Source of the DNA: Thermoplasmatota archaeon
GTDB taxonomy: Archaea > Thermoplasmatota > Penumbrarchaeia > Penumbrarchaeales > Penumbrarchaeaceae
Assembly: GCA_030595585.1 (NCBI GenBank)
Contig: JAUVCY010000048.1
Location: 1 to 9,328, forward strand
DNA: 9,328 nucleotides
Direction of reading: 5' to 3'
Under the pieces are notes generated by a model. That model had not been told where the DNA came from, did not search any database, and worked only from the letters and a program-made list of their open reading frames with translations. Positions 1-6,026 of the stretch are shown in pieces. The position numbers and the translations under genes are program-made. The number at the start of each line of letters is the position of its first letter. The stretch's first letter is position 1.

Positions 1-759
1 TTCTGGCCCCTTTCATTCCCGTTCGTCGTTCTGACCATCACCATGCCGGCCCTGGCCTGGCTCTCATTCGCATATGCCTTCGATCCTTACGAGCCCGAAC
101 CCAGGGGCATGCTCGTTTTCGCATTGGTGCTCGGGATGCTCTCGACCTTCCCATCGCTGTTTCTCACCAGCTGGAACGACGGCTGGATGTCGGATGTGGG
201 GATCTCGACCGCAGTCGTTTCGGCGCCGATATTCGAGGAGCTGTTCAAGGCGATATTCTTCGTTCTGATATACAGGCATATAAAAAGCGAGACGAACGGA
301 TTGATCTATGGAGTTGCATTCGGTGCGGGGTTCGCGCTCCTTGAGAATTTTCTGTATGGGTTCGAAGCATCCCTCCTGGCGGGTGGGTTCGGCTTCTTCT
401 TCGTGATAGGCTTCCGCTCGTTTGCCACCATGCTGCTCCACATCATCGGACCCGCCACCATCGGATTCCTCATAGGATTTTCCAGGAGCACGTTGAGATA
501 CCGTTTAACGGGCAGGTATGGGGCAGGGAAGGCCAGAATGATATCGATTGCCGTCATGGTCCCTCTCGTGGGTGGCGGCTATCTCTTCGCGATGATCGAT
601 CACGCCATATGGAACGGGGCCGGAAGCCTCGGGGTCTTCGGCTTGTTGATACTCCCGGTCCAGACCATTTTCTGCGTGATCCTGTTCCTCATCCTGGTTG
701 TCACCGGTTTCATACTGGGAACCAACAGGTTCCATAGGAAGAGGGACCTGGTGAACTGA
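1..759 (+). CDS. PrsW-family intramembrane metalloprotease, 5' end outside window
   Basis: The reading frame is open from base 1 to the TGA at 757-759. An ATG lies at 43, but the codons before it are open and hydrophobic, and family members have an N-terminal membrane segment, so the gene probably starts upstream of the window. Numbered from that ATG, the PrsW signatures are present in order: a YEPEP-like segment (residues 16-20) after the first membrane helix, the EExxK motif (E65, E66, K69), the ALLEN segment with E101 and N102, a membrane-embedded H133, and DHAIWN with D186 and H187. Five to seven hydrophobic helices are visible, ending in a basic tail. PrsW (RsiW protease) cleaves membrane-bound anti-sigma factors in Bacillus and is a distant relative of CPBP/Abi proteases; archaea lack that sigma pathway, so the substrate here is unknown. 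Family assignment is firm; the cellular role is not. Confidence 0.88.
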   Translation, partial: FWPLSFPFVVLTITMPALAWLSFAYAFDPYEPEPRGMLVFALVLGMLSTFPSLFLTSWNDGWMSDVGISTAVVSAPIFEELFKAIFFVLIYRHIKSETNGLIYGVAFGAGFALLENFLYGFEASLLAGGFGFFFVIGFRSFATMLLHIIGPATIGFLIGFSRSTLRYRLTGRYGAGKARMISIAVMVPLVGGGYLFAMIDHAIWNGAGSLGVFGLLILPVQTIFCVILFLILVVTGFILGTNRFHRKRDLVN

Positions 760-795
760 CGCGGCCTCCCGCCGCATGACTGCTTTTCAAAAACC

Positions 796-802
796 TTTAA
801 TA
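796..802 (+). promoter_or_regulatory. Candidate box A (TATA) of the tRNA-Ala gene
   Basis: TTTAATA, preceded by an A-rich AAAACC stretch like a BRE, lies between the PrsW stop codon and the tRNA. A transcript start about 25 bases downstream (near 825) would leave a short 5' leader for RNase P to remove before base 853. This rests on similarity to the archaeal consensus and on position. Confidence 0.5.
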
Positions 803-852
803 GGGATTGCCGTTTCACGGCTTCAGGGCCTCCATGGTCCAGCAAACGCTTT

Positions 853-929
853 GGGCCGGTAGATCAGCTCGGTAGATCGCTCGCTTGGCATGCGAGAGGC
901 CTCGGGTTCAAATCCCGACCGGTCCACCA
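853..929 (+). tRNA. tRNA-Ala (anticodon GGC), CCA encoded
   Basis: A full cloverleaf can be drawn. The acceptor stem GGGCCGG (853-859) pairs with CCGGTCC (919-925) and includes the G3-U70 wobble that identifies alanine tRNA. The D stem GATC (862-865) pairs with GATC (875-878). The anticodon stem CTCGC/GCGAG (880-884, 892-896) encloses the loop TTGGCAT, with anticodon GGC at 887-889. The variable loop is 897-901. The T stem TCGGG/CCCGA (902-906, 914-918) encloses TTCAAAT. The discriminator is A926, and CCA is genomically encoded at 927-929. There is no intron. The 3' end from the T loop onward is repeated at 5725 and 5881. Confidence 0.98.
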
Positions 930-931
930 TT
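913..931 (+). repeat. Putative attL: tRNA-Ala 3' end
   Basis: These 19 bases span the end of the T loop, the 3' T stem, the acceptor strand, CCA and two following bases. They are identical to 5881-5899. Bases 912-927 match 5725-5740. The core contains the 8-base palindrome GACCGGTC (917-924). Confidence 0.6.
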
Positions 932-1174
932 CATTATTTAGATTATTCTGGTAATATTATTGATTAAATGAGATTATTGATTTCTAAACTTATACGGGTT
1001 TGGAACTCAGTCGATCCACTCTCTCATAATAATCAGTGATAACTTTTTAAAAGTTTAGTTCCTCTTCTGTTCGGAAAAGGACAATCTTCATCATAATTAT
1101 AATAAGGATTTTGTGTCACCGGCCTTAAGGTTAAATTTCATTTTTTTCTAAAGTATAATTAGCCTGGAGGGAAA
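930..1174. other. A+T-rich spacer after the tRNA, no gene seen
   Basis: About 245 bases without a convincing ORF. It holds a 10-base direct repeat ATTATTGATT at 956-965 and 973-982, an A/T run around 1043-1051 that resembles a box A, the palindrome CCTTAAGG at 1123-1130, and a seven-T run at 1141-1147. The composition resembles the downstream surface gene rather than PrsW, so it probably belongs to the inserted segment. Confidence 0.6.
1131..1138 (+). promoter_or_regulatory. Candidate box A for the leader ORF and surface gene
   Basis: TTAAATTT would place the transcript start near 1160, just before the GGAGGG ribosome binding site at 1166-1171. A second TATA-like string, TATAATT at 1154-1160, would start transcription at about 1180, inside the leader ORF, so it suits only a transcript beginning with the large gene. 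The choice between them cannot be made from sequence. Confidence 0.3.
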
Positions 1175-1273
1175 ATGGAAAAGGGTTGTGACAAGAATTA
1201 TTCACCTTTTATTGCACTTGAGAGCAAAACAATAATAAATTTTGAGCAGTTCTACCGGTTAGGAGAAGTGTAA
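1175..1273 (+). CDS. Possible 32-aa leader peptide before the surface gene
   Basis: The ATG at 1175 opens a 32-codon frame ending in TAA at 1271-1273, only three bases before the ATG of the large surface gene. It has the strongest ribosome binding site in this area: GGAGGG at 1166-1171, three bases before the ATG, which is rather close. The peptide begins MEKGCDKNYSPF and ends FYRLGEV. It has no membrane segment, one cysteine and mixed charge, and I recognise no family. The tight spacing would suit translational coupling or a small regulatory leader, but a chance ORF is quite possible because so short a frame carries little statistical weight. Confidence 0.35.
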   Translation: MEKGCDKNYSPFIALESKTIINFEQFYRLGEV

Positions 1274-1276
1274 TAG

Positions 1277-4200
1277 ATGAGGAGGATAGACCGCTTCATT
1301 TCAATATCAATCGTATTTCTTATTTTATTTTCTGGAATGACATTAATGATTTATACCCCCGTGAATATTATTCCACTTAGTTTTGTTAAGAATGCTTACG
1401 CTTCATTTACTGGAGGAGATGGAACGTCATCCGATCCCTTCCAGATTTCAAATATCTCCCAGCTCCAGAATGTGAGCTCTGACTTGACCGCACATTATGT
1501 CCTGATCAATGACATCGACGCAAATGCAACAATTAATTGGAACGAAGGAAAAGGTTTTTTTCCGATTGGAACGGATACCAATAAATTCACCGGTTTCTTT
1601 AATGGGAATTATTATACTATCTTTGGATTGCATATCAATCGTTCTACCACGGACAACGTTGGTCTCTTCGGATACATGGGATCAGGAGGTTCTGTGAAGA
1701 ATGTTCTCCTCGTGGATAGTCATATCATCGGAAAACGGTTTGTCGGAGGTTTAGTGGGATACAACAGTAAAGGAACGCTGACGAACTGTTTTGTTACTGG
1801 AGTACTGAAAGGAGGTATTTTCATCGGTGGAATAGTAGGAGGTAACATCGATGGAACAGTAACCAACTCATGTTTTACAGGAGACATAAGCAGAACTGGA
1901 GGTTACCTCCCTTCATATTTTGGTGGGCTAATTGGAGACAATTCTGGAACAATATCAAACTGCTATGCCACGGCTAACGTGAGCGGAAACCAATGTGTGG
2001 GCGGCTTGATTGCAGATAATTCTGGCAAGGTGTCCAATTGTTATGTTAATGGGAACGTGAGCGGAAGCCACCCTGTCGGCGGGCTCATGGGAGTCAATTC
2101 CGGTGCGGTGGCAAACTGCAACTCCACAGGAAATGTAGTTGGAAGTGATCAAGTCGGTGGACTGGTGGGAGTCAATTCAGGCACAGTGTCATATTCTCAT
2201 GCATCAGGAACAACAAAGGGATCTAGGTGGTATTTGGGTGGGCTTGTGGGAATGAATAATGGCAAGGTGTTAGATTGCTTCGCTATGGGGAACACGAGTG
2301 GACATAATGGCATAGCCGGTCTTGTTGGACGGAACGAAGGCATGGTATCCAACTGCCATGCAACGGGAAACGCGAACGGGACCGGAGACTATAATGGTGG
2401 GCTCGTGGGATACAACATCGGTGGCACTATATCTAACAGTTTCTCAACGGGAAGCGTGAACGGAAATAAATCTATCGGTGGACTCATAGGATGGAACAAT
2501 GGCATAGTGTCCAACTCTCATTACAACATTGAAGAAGTATTGATCAACGGAGGAAATCACTTTACCATAGGAGGGCTCTACAACGAACAGTATCAAGATT
2601 GGTTATCTAATAACTTCATCCTGAAAATATCCGATTACAGTTCCGTTCTCGTTCCATCTGGAAGTTATTTCAAAATAAGTAATGTTCAAGGGTTAAAAGA
2701 TTTACTGGGATTCGCAGATGTTGAAGGATACAAATTCCGCCTTGCATCTGATATTAACCTCTCCAGCAATCCTGGATTATACATTCCATATATCGGATCA
2801 ATTGAGTTTGATGGAGATAACCATGTAATTTCCAATATCGATCTGTATCTTGATTACTTTTCAAACATTGGCTTCATAGGTATCAATCAAGGTGGGAATA
2901 TTAAAAATTTACATGTTCAGGGGAGCATTTCTGGAGAAGAGAACGTAGGTGGACTGGTGGGATATAACCTTGGGATGATGTCCGATTGTTCCACGGAAGT
3001 GAACGTATGTGGGTACTCTTCCGTCGGTGGACTAATCGGATATAATAGCCATGCCACAATATCAAACTGCAGATCAACGGGAAACGTTGAAGGACATGAA
3101 TGGGTCGGCGGGCTTGTCGGAGAAAATTATTGCACATTGTCCAACTGTTTTTCCACAGGATCCGTAAATGGAGATATAGCCGTTGGCGGTCTTGTGGGTA
3201 ACAATAATGGACCGATATCCAACTGTTTTACAACAGGTTCTGTATCTGGTCATGGACAAATTGGTGGTTTATCAGGATTTAATCTAAATGAAGTATCCAA
3301 TTGTTATGCACTGGGATCAATTAATGGTAGTTCAAGAGTTGGTGGTCTAATAGGACAAAACCAGGGCACGGTTTCCAACTGTTATGCTACGGGGTCCGTA
3401 AAGGGTGATATATATATTGGCGGGATCGCAGGAATCAATTTTGTAGATGTATCCAGATGTTATTCCACGGGGTCCGTATTTGGAAATTCATTTTGTGGTG
3501 GGCTATTGGGAGTCAATTACGATACGGTCTCCAACTGTTATGCTACTGGCAATGTAACCCGGATGTTAGAATCGAACGTTGACATCGGTGGTTTTGTTGG
3601 AGCCAATAGCCAAGGTAAGATTATCAACTGTTATTCAACAGGAAGGGTGGCCTATGAAGAAGCAACCGATCCCGTGGATAAGGGTTTTGCAGGAAGTGTT
3701 TCCACTGGTTATGGTTTTGATATGAGAGGAAACTTCTGGGACAACCAGAGGAGTTGGCAGATAACCACTTCCGGCAACGCAACTGGAAAGAATACCTCAA
3801 TGATGAAGACTAAGACTACCTTTTCACGAGCAGGTTGGGATTTCAGAAATGTATGGTGCATGATTGAAAAAGTAACATACCCATTCCTTAGATGGCAGGA
3901 TACGGGTCCTCCAACAGCAATCACTGGTCCGAACCAAATTGTTGATGAGGGAGCAATAATTGTATTTAATGGTAGCAAGAGTTCAGACGATACGGGGATC
4001 AGGAATTATACCTGGACGCTAATAGATGAAACACCTGTTACGCTTTATGGTGTCAATCCGACATATCAGTTCAATAATCCCGGCAGATTCGTCGTTGCAC
4101 TGAGTGTCTACGATGCTGTCGGTCTCAGGGGCACCGATACAATGGACGTAACTGTATTGGACATTACTCAACCAATTGCAGATACGGGTCCAGATCAGAC

Positions 4201-5407
4201 CATTGACGAGGGAACTTTACTGACATTTAACGGAAGTAGTAGTTCCGATAATGTTAAAATTATTAATTATACCTGGGAATTCATCGATGGAGATCTCATT
4301 ACACTTAATGGAACCCCGCAAACATATCGATTCAATAATCCAGGTGAATATTTAGTAACTATAACGGTCAAGGATGCCGCCGGTAACCAAGACACAGATT
4401 CCATGATAGTTAAGGTCAGAGATATCACACCATCGGTTGCGGATGCGGGTCCAGACCAGAATATTGACGAAGGAACTCAAATGAGATTCAACGGTATCGG
4501 AAGTTGCGATAATGTCAAGATCGAGAATTACACATGGACTTTTAAATATGGTTTCGATGAGGTCATTCTCTACGGTATCTCACCTACTTTTACTTTCAAT
4601 ATACCAGGAAACTACTCGGTCAGACTCAAAGTCTTTGATGCAAATGGGAACAACAATTCTGATATAATGACTATTGTTGTGAATGATATTACACCCCCAT
4701 CAGCTGATGCAGGTGAGGATAGAATAGTTCCTGCTGGGACCACCTTGTTTTTGGATGGACATTTATCCTATGATAATGATATTATCAAGGACTATTTTTG
4801 GTACTTCAACTACAACAGCGAAGAACAAAACCTTGAAGGAGGCAATGTATCGTTCAAATTCGACATTGGAGGGACGTTTGAGATAACGTTGCAGGTCATA
4901 GATGTATCTGGTAATCTCAATAAAGACACAGTAACCATTATCGTGATCGATACTGGTTTGGTCAAGGGTATTGTTCATGAAAATGATGGTAAACCTATCG
5001 AGAACGCTATCATTTATATCCTAGCATCCAACAATGAAACCTATACTGCAATGACAGGACCGGATGGCTCGTTTTCTTTGGAAATCGATTATGGAACCTT
5101 CACTTGGAGAATCTCGAAGGAGGGATACAGATCGATATCCGGGAGTTCTTCGGTTAATGCAATGGATGAGATACAACTTGACCTCTCCAATAAAAACCTT
5201 GAAAAGGAACCTGAGACGGAACCATCTGGGAGTATATCCAGATCGGTATTCGTCCTTCTGGTAGTAATCGGTATGATGATCCTGATCATTTCAATCGTTG
5301 GGATCACATTCGTTTTCATAATGAAGAAAAAAGAATCAGAGCAGTCGATCTTCACGGAAGAAGAACAGAAAATGATCCCCGAAACCGAGGACCCATTCGA
5401 AGACTAA
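1277..5407 (+). CDS. Secreted GLUG-repeat / PKD-domain surface protein, C-terminal membrane anchor
   Basis: The 1376-aa product reads as a cell-surface protein. A signal peptide (MRRIDRF, then a hydrophobic stretch at about 8-35) has a likely cut after AYA at 40-42. Two beta-helix-like halves follow, about 53-430 and 462-815. Each opens with an F.ISN...L / Y.L..DI prelude and continues with about 24-residue GLUG motifs of the form GGLVGxNxGxVSNCYATGxVxG. Next come four PKD-like domains starting near 875, 962, 1049 and 1137 (pattern ADAGPDQxIDEGTxxxFNG ... NYTW). A carboxypeptidase-regulatory-like beta sandwich (about 1225-1310) follows, then a membrane helix at 1324-1349, a KKK stop-transfer signal and an acidic 27-residue cytoplasmic tail. 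The ATG at 1277 has GGAG at 1262-1265. Many N-x-S/T sites suggest glycosylation. Likely roles are adhesion or cell-envelope architecture; no catalytic motif is seen. It is A+T-richer than its neighbours and sits between tRNA-end repeats, which suggests transfer. Confidence 0.92.
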   Translation: MRRIDRFISISIVFLILFSGMTLMIYTPVNIIPLSFVKNAYASFTGGDGTSSDPFQISNISQLQNVSSDLTAHYVLINDIDANATINWNEGKGFFPIGTDTNKFTGFFNGNYYTIFGLHINRSTTDNVGLFGYMGSGGSVKNVLLVDSHIIGKRFVGGLVGYNSKGTLTNCFVTGVLKGGIFIGGIVGGNIDGTVTNSCFTGDISRTGGYLPSYFGGLIGDNSGTISNCYATANVSGNQCVGGLIADNSGKVSNCYVNGNVSGSHPVGGLMGVNSGAVANCNSTGNVVGSDQVGGLVGVNSGTVSYSHASGTTKGSRWYLGGLVGMNNGKVLDCFAMGNTSGHNGIAGLVGRNEGMVSNCHATGNANGTGDYNGGLVGYNIGGTISNSFSTGSVNGNKSIGGLIGWNNGIVSNSHYNIEEVLINGGNHFTIGGLYNEQYQDWLSNNFILKISDYSSVLVPSGSYFKISNVQGLKDLLGFADVEGYKFRLASDINLSSNPGLYIPYIGSIEFDGDNHVISNIDLYLDYFSNIGFIGINQGGNIKNLHVQGSISGEENVGGLVGYNLGMMSDCSTEVNVCGYSSVGGLIGYNSHATISNCRSTGNVEGHEWVGGLVGENYCTLSNCFSTGSVNGDIAVGGLVGNNNGPISNCFTTGSVSGHGQIGGLSGFNLNEVSNCYALGSINGSSRVGGLIGQNQGTVSNCYATGSVKGDIYIGGIAGINFVDVSRCYSTGSVFGNSFCGGLLGVNYDTVSNCYATGNVTRMLESNVDIGGFVGANSQGKIINCYSTGRVAYEEATDPVDKGFAGSVSTGYGFDMRGNFWDNQRSWQITTSGNATGKNTSMMKTKTTFSRAGWDFRNVWCMIEKVTYPFLRWQDTGPPTAITGPNQIVDEGAIIVFNGSKSSDDTGIRNYTWTLIDETPVTLYGVNPTYQFNNPGRFVVALSVYDAVGLRGTDTMDVTVLDITQPIADTGPDQTIDEGTLLTFNGSSSSDNVKIINYTWEFIDGDLITLNGTPQTYRFNNPGEYLVTITVKDAAGNQDTDSMIVKVRDITPSVADAGPDQNIDEGTQMRFNGIGSCDNVKIENYTWTFKYGFDEVILYGISPTFTFNIPGNYSVRLKVFDANGNNNSDIMTIVVNDITPPSADAGEDRIVPAGTTLFLDGHLSYDNDIIKDYFWYFNYNSEEQNLEGGNVSFKFDIGGTFEITLQVIDVSGNLNKDTVTIIVIDTGLVKGIVHENDGKPIENAIIYILASNNETYTAMTGPDGSFSLEIDYGTFTWRISKEGYRSISGSSSVNAMDEIQLDLSNKNLEKEPETEPSGSISRSVFVLLVVIGMMILIISIVGITFVFIMKKKESEQSIFTEEEQKMIPETEDPFED
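1658..2530 (+). repeat. GLUG repeat block 1 (10 motifs plus a degenerate first)
   Basis: A degenerate first unit (VGLFGYMGSGGSVKN, from residue 128) is followed by ten GGLVG-type units at about 24-residue spacing, up to HYNIEE. Most carry the SNC / SNS segment after the turn. GLUG motifs are thought to stack as coils of a right-handed beta helix, common in bacterial and archaeal surface proteins. The tenth unit loses the STG element, marking the end of the stack. Confidence 0.85.
2867..3661 (+). repeat. GLUG repeat block 2 (9 motifs plus a degenerate first)
   Basis: This block (residues about 531-795) again begins with a degenerate unit (IGFIGINQGGNIKN) and is followed by nine GGLVG-type units ending at STGRVAYEE. 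The prelude at 462-530 resembles the one before block 1, so the whole half looks like a duplicated module. At DNA level some units remain very close: TCCAACTGTTATGCTAC occurs near 3374 and again near 3530. Confidence 0.85.
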
Positions 5408-5457
5408 TCTCTTCCCGAAAATTAATCAACAAGATATTCAGAGTTCTAAAGAGATTA
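5405..5457 (+). other. Stem-loop overlapping the stop codon of the surface gene
   Basis: TAATCTCTT (5405-5413, which includes the TAA stop) is complementary to AAGAGATTA (5449-5457), giving a 9-bp stem with a 35-base loop. It has no adjacent T run, so it is not a clear terminator. It may be a 3' UTR structure or chance in A+T-rich DNA. Confidence 0.25.
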
Positions 5458-5511
5458 AGATCACTTCACGAGGAGTATGGTAAGTTGGGATCAATTTTTC
5501 CTATAGGTACA

Positions 5512-5519
5512 TTTAATAA
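5512..5519 (+). promoter_or_regulatory. Candidate box A before the 45-aa ORF
   Basis: TTTAATAA sits so that a transcript would start near 5541-5545, a few bases before the ATG at 5550. This would give a nearly leaderless message, a common archaeal arrangement. It is weak evidence because such strings are frequent in A+T-rich DNA. Confidence 0.3.
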
Positions 5520-5549
5520 AACATTTCCTGCCTCCATGATTATCAATTT

Positions 5550-5687
5550 ATGCCTTGGTTCGAAAAGGGTAAGAATCCATTCCCATCAGGAATCTTTAGA
5601 AGAAGATCGTTTCCCAATTTCAAGACTTGTCCGAAATGTATACTAAATCGGAATATTGGGTGCAGTCCACAACAAGGAGGATTGTAG
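5550..5687 (+). CDS. Possible small basic CxxC protein or gene remnant, 45 aa
   Basis: The ATG at 5550 opens 45 codons to the TAG at 5685-5687. The peptide is basic (GIFRRRSFPNFK) and carries TCPKC, with a third Cys eleven residues before the end of the frame's run (C27, C30, C38). CPKC is typical of one knuckle of a zinc ribbon, but the second knuckle would need one more Cys, so it may be the truncated end of a longer protein. No ribosome binding site is visible; a box A at 5512-5519 would suit leaderless translation. I do not recognise a family. The remaining sequence between 5408 and 5724 shows no other gene. A chance frame is a real alternative. Confidence 0.3.
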   Translation: MPWFEKGKNPFPSGIFRRRSFPNFKTCPKCILNRNIGCSPQQGGL

Positions 5688-5724
5688 GCCTATAATGAAG
5701 GGTTTTGAACCAATAAGGGCATAG

Positions 5725-5740
5725 ATCCCGACCGGTCCAC
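5725..5740 (+). repeat. Middle copy of the tRNA-Ala 3' end
   Basis: ATCCCGACCGGTCCAC is identical over 16 bases to 912-927 of the tRNA gene, then diverges (TCATCC instead of CATTC). The bases before it do not form a T arm or anticodon arm, so this is not a second tRNA gene. It lies 155 bases before the right copy at 5881 and supplies the left arm of an inverted repeat. Confidence 0.7.
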
Positions 5741-5786
5741 TCATCCTTTTCTTAACATTAATTAAATATGGATGAGTGGCCCGGTC
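5730..5786. repeat. Inverted repeat A, arm derived from the tRNA-Ala end
   Basis: GACCGGTCCACTCATCC (5730-5746) pairs with GGATGAGTGGCCCGGTC (5770-5786): 17 positions with one mismatch (T5736 against C5780) around a 23-base A+T-rich loop. The arm consists of the tRNA 3' end plus seven private bases. The minus-strand arm therefore also reads as a tRNA-like end with one substitution. Confidence 0.75.
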
Positions 5787-5789
5787 TCT

Positions 5790-5842
5790 TGACTAAAGGT
5801 AAATACATTCGCTTATCAACTCCTTTAGTCATACCTTTTTTT
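5790..5842 (+). terminator. Inverted repeat B followed by seven T: terminator-like
   Basis: TGACTAAAGG (5790-5799) pairs perfectly with CCTTTAGTCA (5822-5831) around a 22-base loop. After four bases comes a run of seven T (5836-5842). In form this matches an intrinsic terminator for + strand transcripts, and archaeal RNA polymerase stops at T runs. The large loop and the place of this stem in a row of four similar stems make another role equally possible. Confidence 0.4.
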
Positions 5843-5881
5843 CGCTGTTTATCAAATGGTAACAGTCTCCGAAAAAAAGGT
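5833..5881. repeat. Inverted repeat C, T7/A7 stem
   Basis: ACCTTTTTTTCG (5833-5844) pairs perfectly with CGAAAAAAAGGT (5870-5881). Inside it CTGTT (5845-5849) pairs with AACAG (5861-5865), leaving an 11-base loop and a four-base bulge TCTC. The A7 arm would give a T run on the minus strand, so B and C together could stop transcription in both directions. The last base touches the right tRNA-end repeat. Confidence 0.65.
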
Positions 5882-5899
5882 CCCGACCGGTCCACCATT
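5881..5899 (+). repeat. Putative attR: right copy of the tRNA-Ala 3' end
   Basis: TCCCGACCGGTCCACCATT is identical over 19 bases to 913-931, including the CCA and two bases beyond the tRNA. No tRNA body precedes it. DNA downstream becomes G+C-rich within about 130 bases, so this is the best candidate for the far junction of the inserted segment. Confidence 0.6.
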
Positions 5900-5939
5900 T
5901 CTTTAACTATCATTTTGTTATTGTGAAATGGTAGACCGG
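5887..5939. repeat. Inverted repeat D, arm derived from the tRNA-Ala end
   Basis: CCGGTCCACCATTTC (5887-5901) pairs with GAAATGGTAGACCGG (5925-5939): 15 positions with one mismatch (C5893 against A5933) around a 23-base loop. It has the same design as repeat A (tRNA end plus a few private bases, 23-base loop), but the private bases differ. It does not overlap a gene and ends about 40 bases before the likely promoter of the DOMON gene. Confidence 0.75.
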
Positions 5940-5976
5940 CCTAAAGAAAAAAATAAGCTTACTTAGGAGAAAATTC

Positions 5977-5984
5977 AAAATATA
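5977..5984 (+). promoter_or_regulatory. Candidate box A of the DOMON gene
   Basis: AAAATATA, followed by GG, would set the transcript start near 6006. The mRNA would then have a leader of about 20 bases containing the ribosome binding site at 6016-6021. This placement excludes the ATG at 5987 from the message and favours a start near 6027. Confidence 0.45.
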
Positions 5985-6015
5985 GGATGAAGGTCATTAC
6001 ATCTCGGGAAATGTC

Positions 6016-6021
6016 GAGGTG
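6016..6021 (+). promoter_or_regulatory. Ribosome binding site GAGGTG that decides the DOMON start
   Basis: GAGGTG is a strong match to the archaeal anti-Shine-Dalgarno sequence. Five bases later (6022-6026) comes CTG at 6027, in frame with the DOMON protein. No ATG, GTG or TTG lies at suitable spacing. Confidence 0.55.
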
Positions 6022-6026
6022 TTAAT

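Larger units (their letters stand above)
913..5899. mobile_element. Candidate tRNA-Ala-integrated element, no visible integrase
   Basis: The segment is bounded by direct repeats of the tRNA-Ala 3' end: 913-931 inside the intact tRNA gene and 5881-5899 at the far side, identical over 19 bases. A third copy of 16 bases lies at 5725-5740. The DNA between is visibly richer in A+T than the PrsW and DOMON genes on either side (sample 60-base rows: about 20-29 G+C inside, 35-41 outside). Known tRNA-targeted archaeal integrations keep the intact tRNA at one end and a duplicated 3' end at the other, which fits. The only substantial cargo is the GLUG/PKD surface gene. I found no integrase, replication gene or integrase fragment, so this may be a decayed or trans-mobilised element. 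The outer boundary rests on the repeats alone. Confidence 0.55.

Noticed and set aside
64..845. Minus-strand and alternate-frame ORFs across the PrsW gene
   Set aside because: The PrsW frame has all family motifs in order; the others show no family features and are rich in charged, unpatterned residues.
1141..1147. Seven-T run as the terminator of tRNA-Ala
   Set aside because: It lies more than 200 bases after the tRNA and just before the leader ORF, so it is more likely ordinary A+T-rich promoter-region sequence.
1448..5355. Short ORFs in other frames of the GLUG/PKD gene
   Set aside because: The 1376-codon frame has a signal peptide, repeats, domains and an anchor throughout; the short frames show no motifs.
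5536..5646. 36-codon ORF starting at ATG 5536
   Set aside because: It overlaps the 45-codon CPKC frame, has no ribosome binding site and shows no recognisable feature.
5690..5740. A second tRNA gene ending at 5740
   Set aside because: Only the last 16 bases match. No T arm, anticodon arm or 5' acceptor strand can be built from the bases before them.
5725..5940. CRISPR array
   Set aside because: The tRNA-end copies are 155 bases apart with unlike inverted repeats between them. There are no regularly spaced direct repeats and no cas genes.
5987..6025. 12-codon ORF (MKVITSREMSRC) before the DOMON gene
   Set aside because: It lacks a ribosome binding site at proper spacing, is out of frame with the DOMON protein and probably lies upstream of the transcript start.
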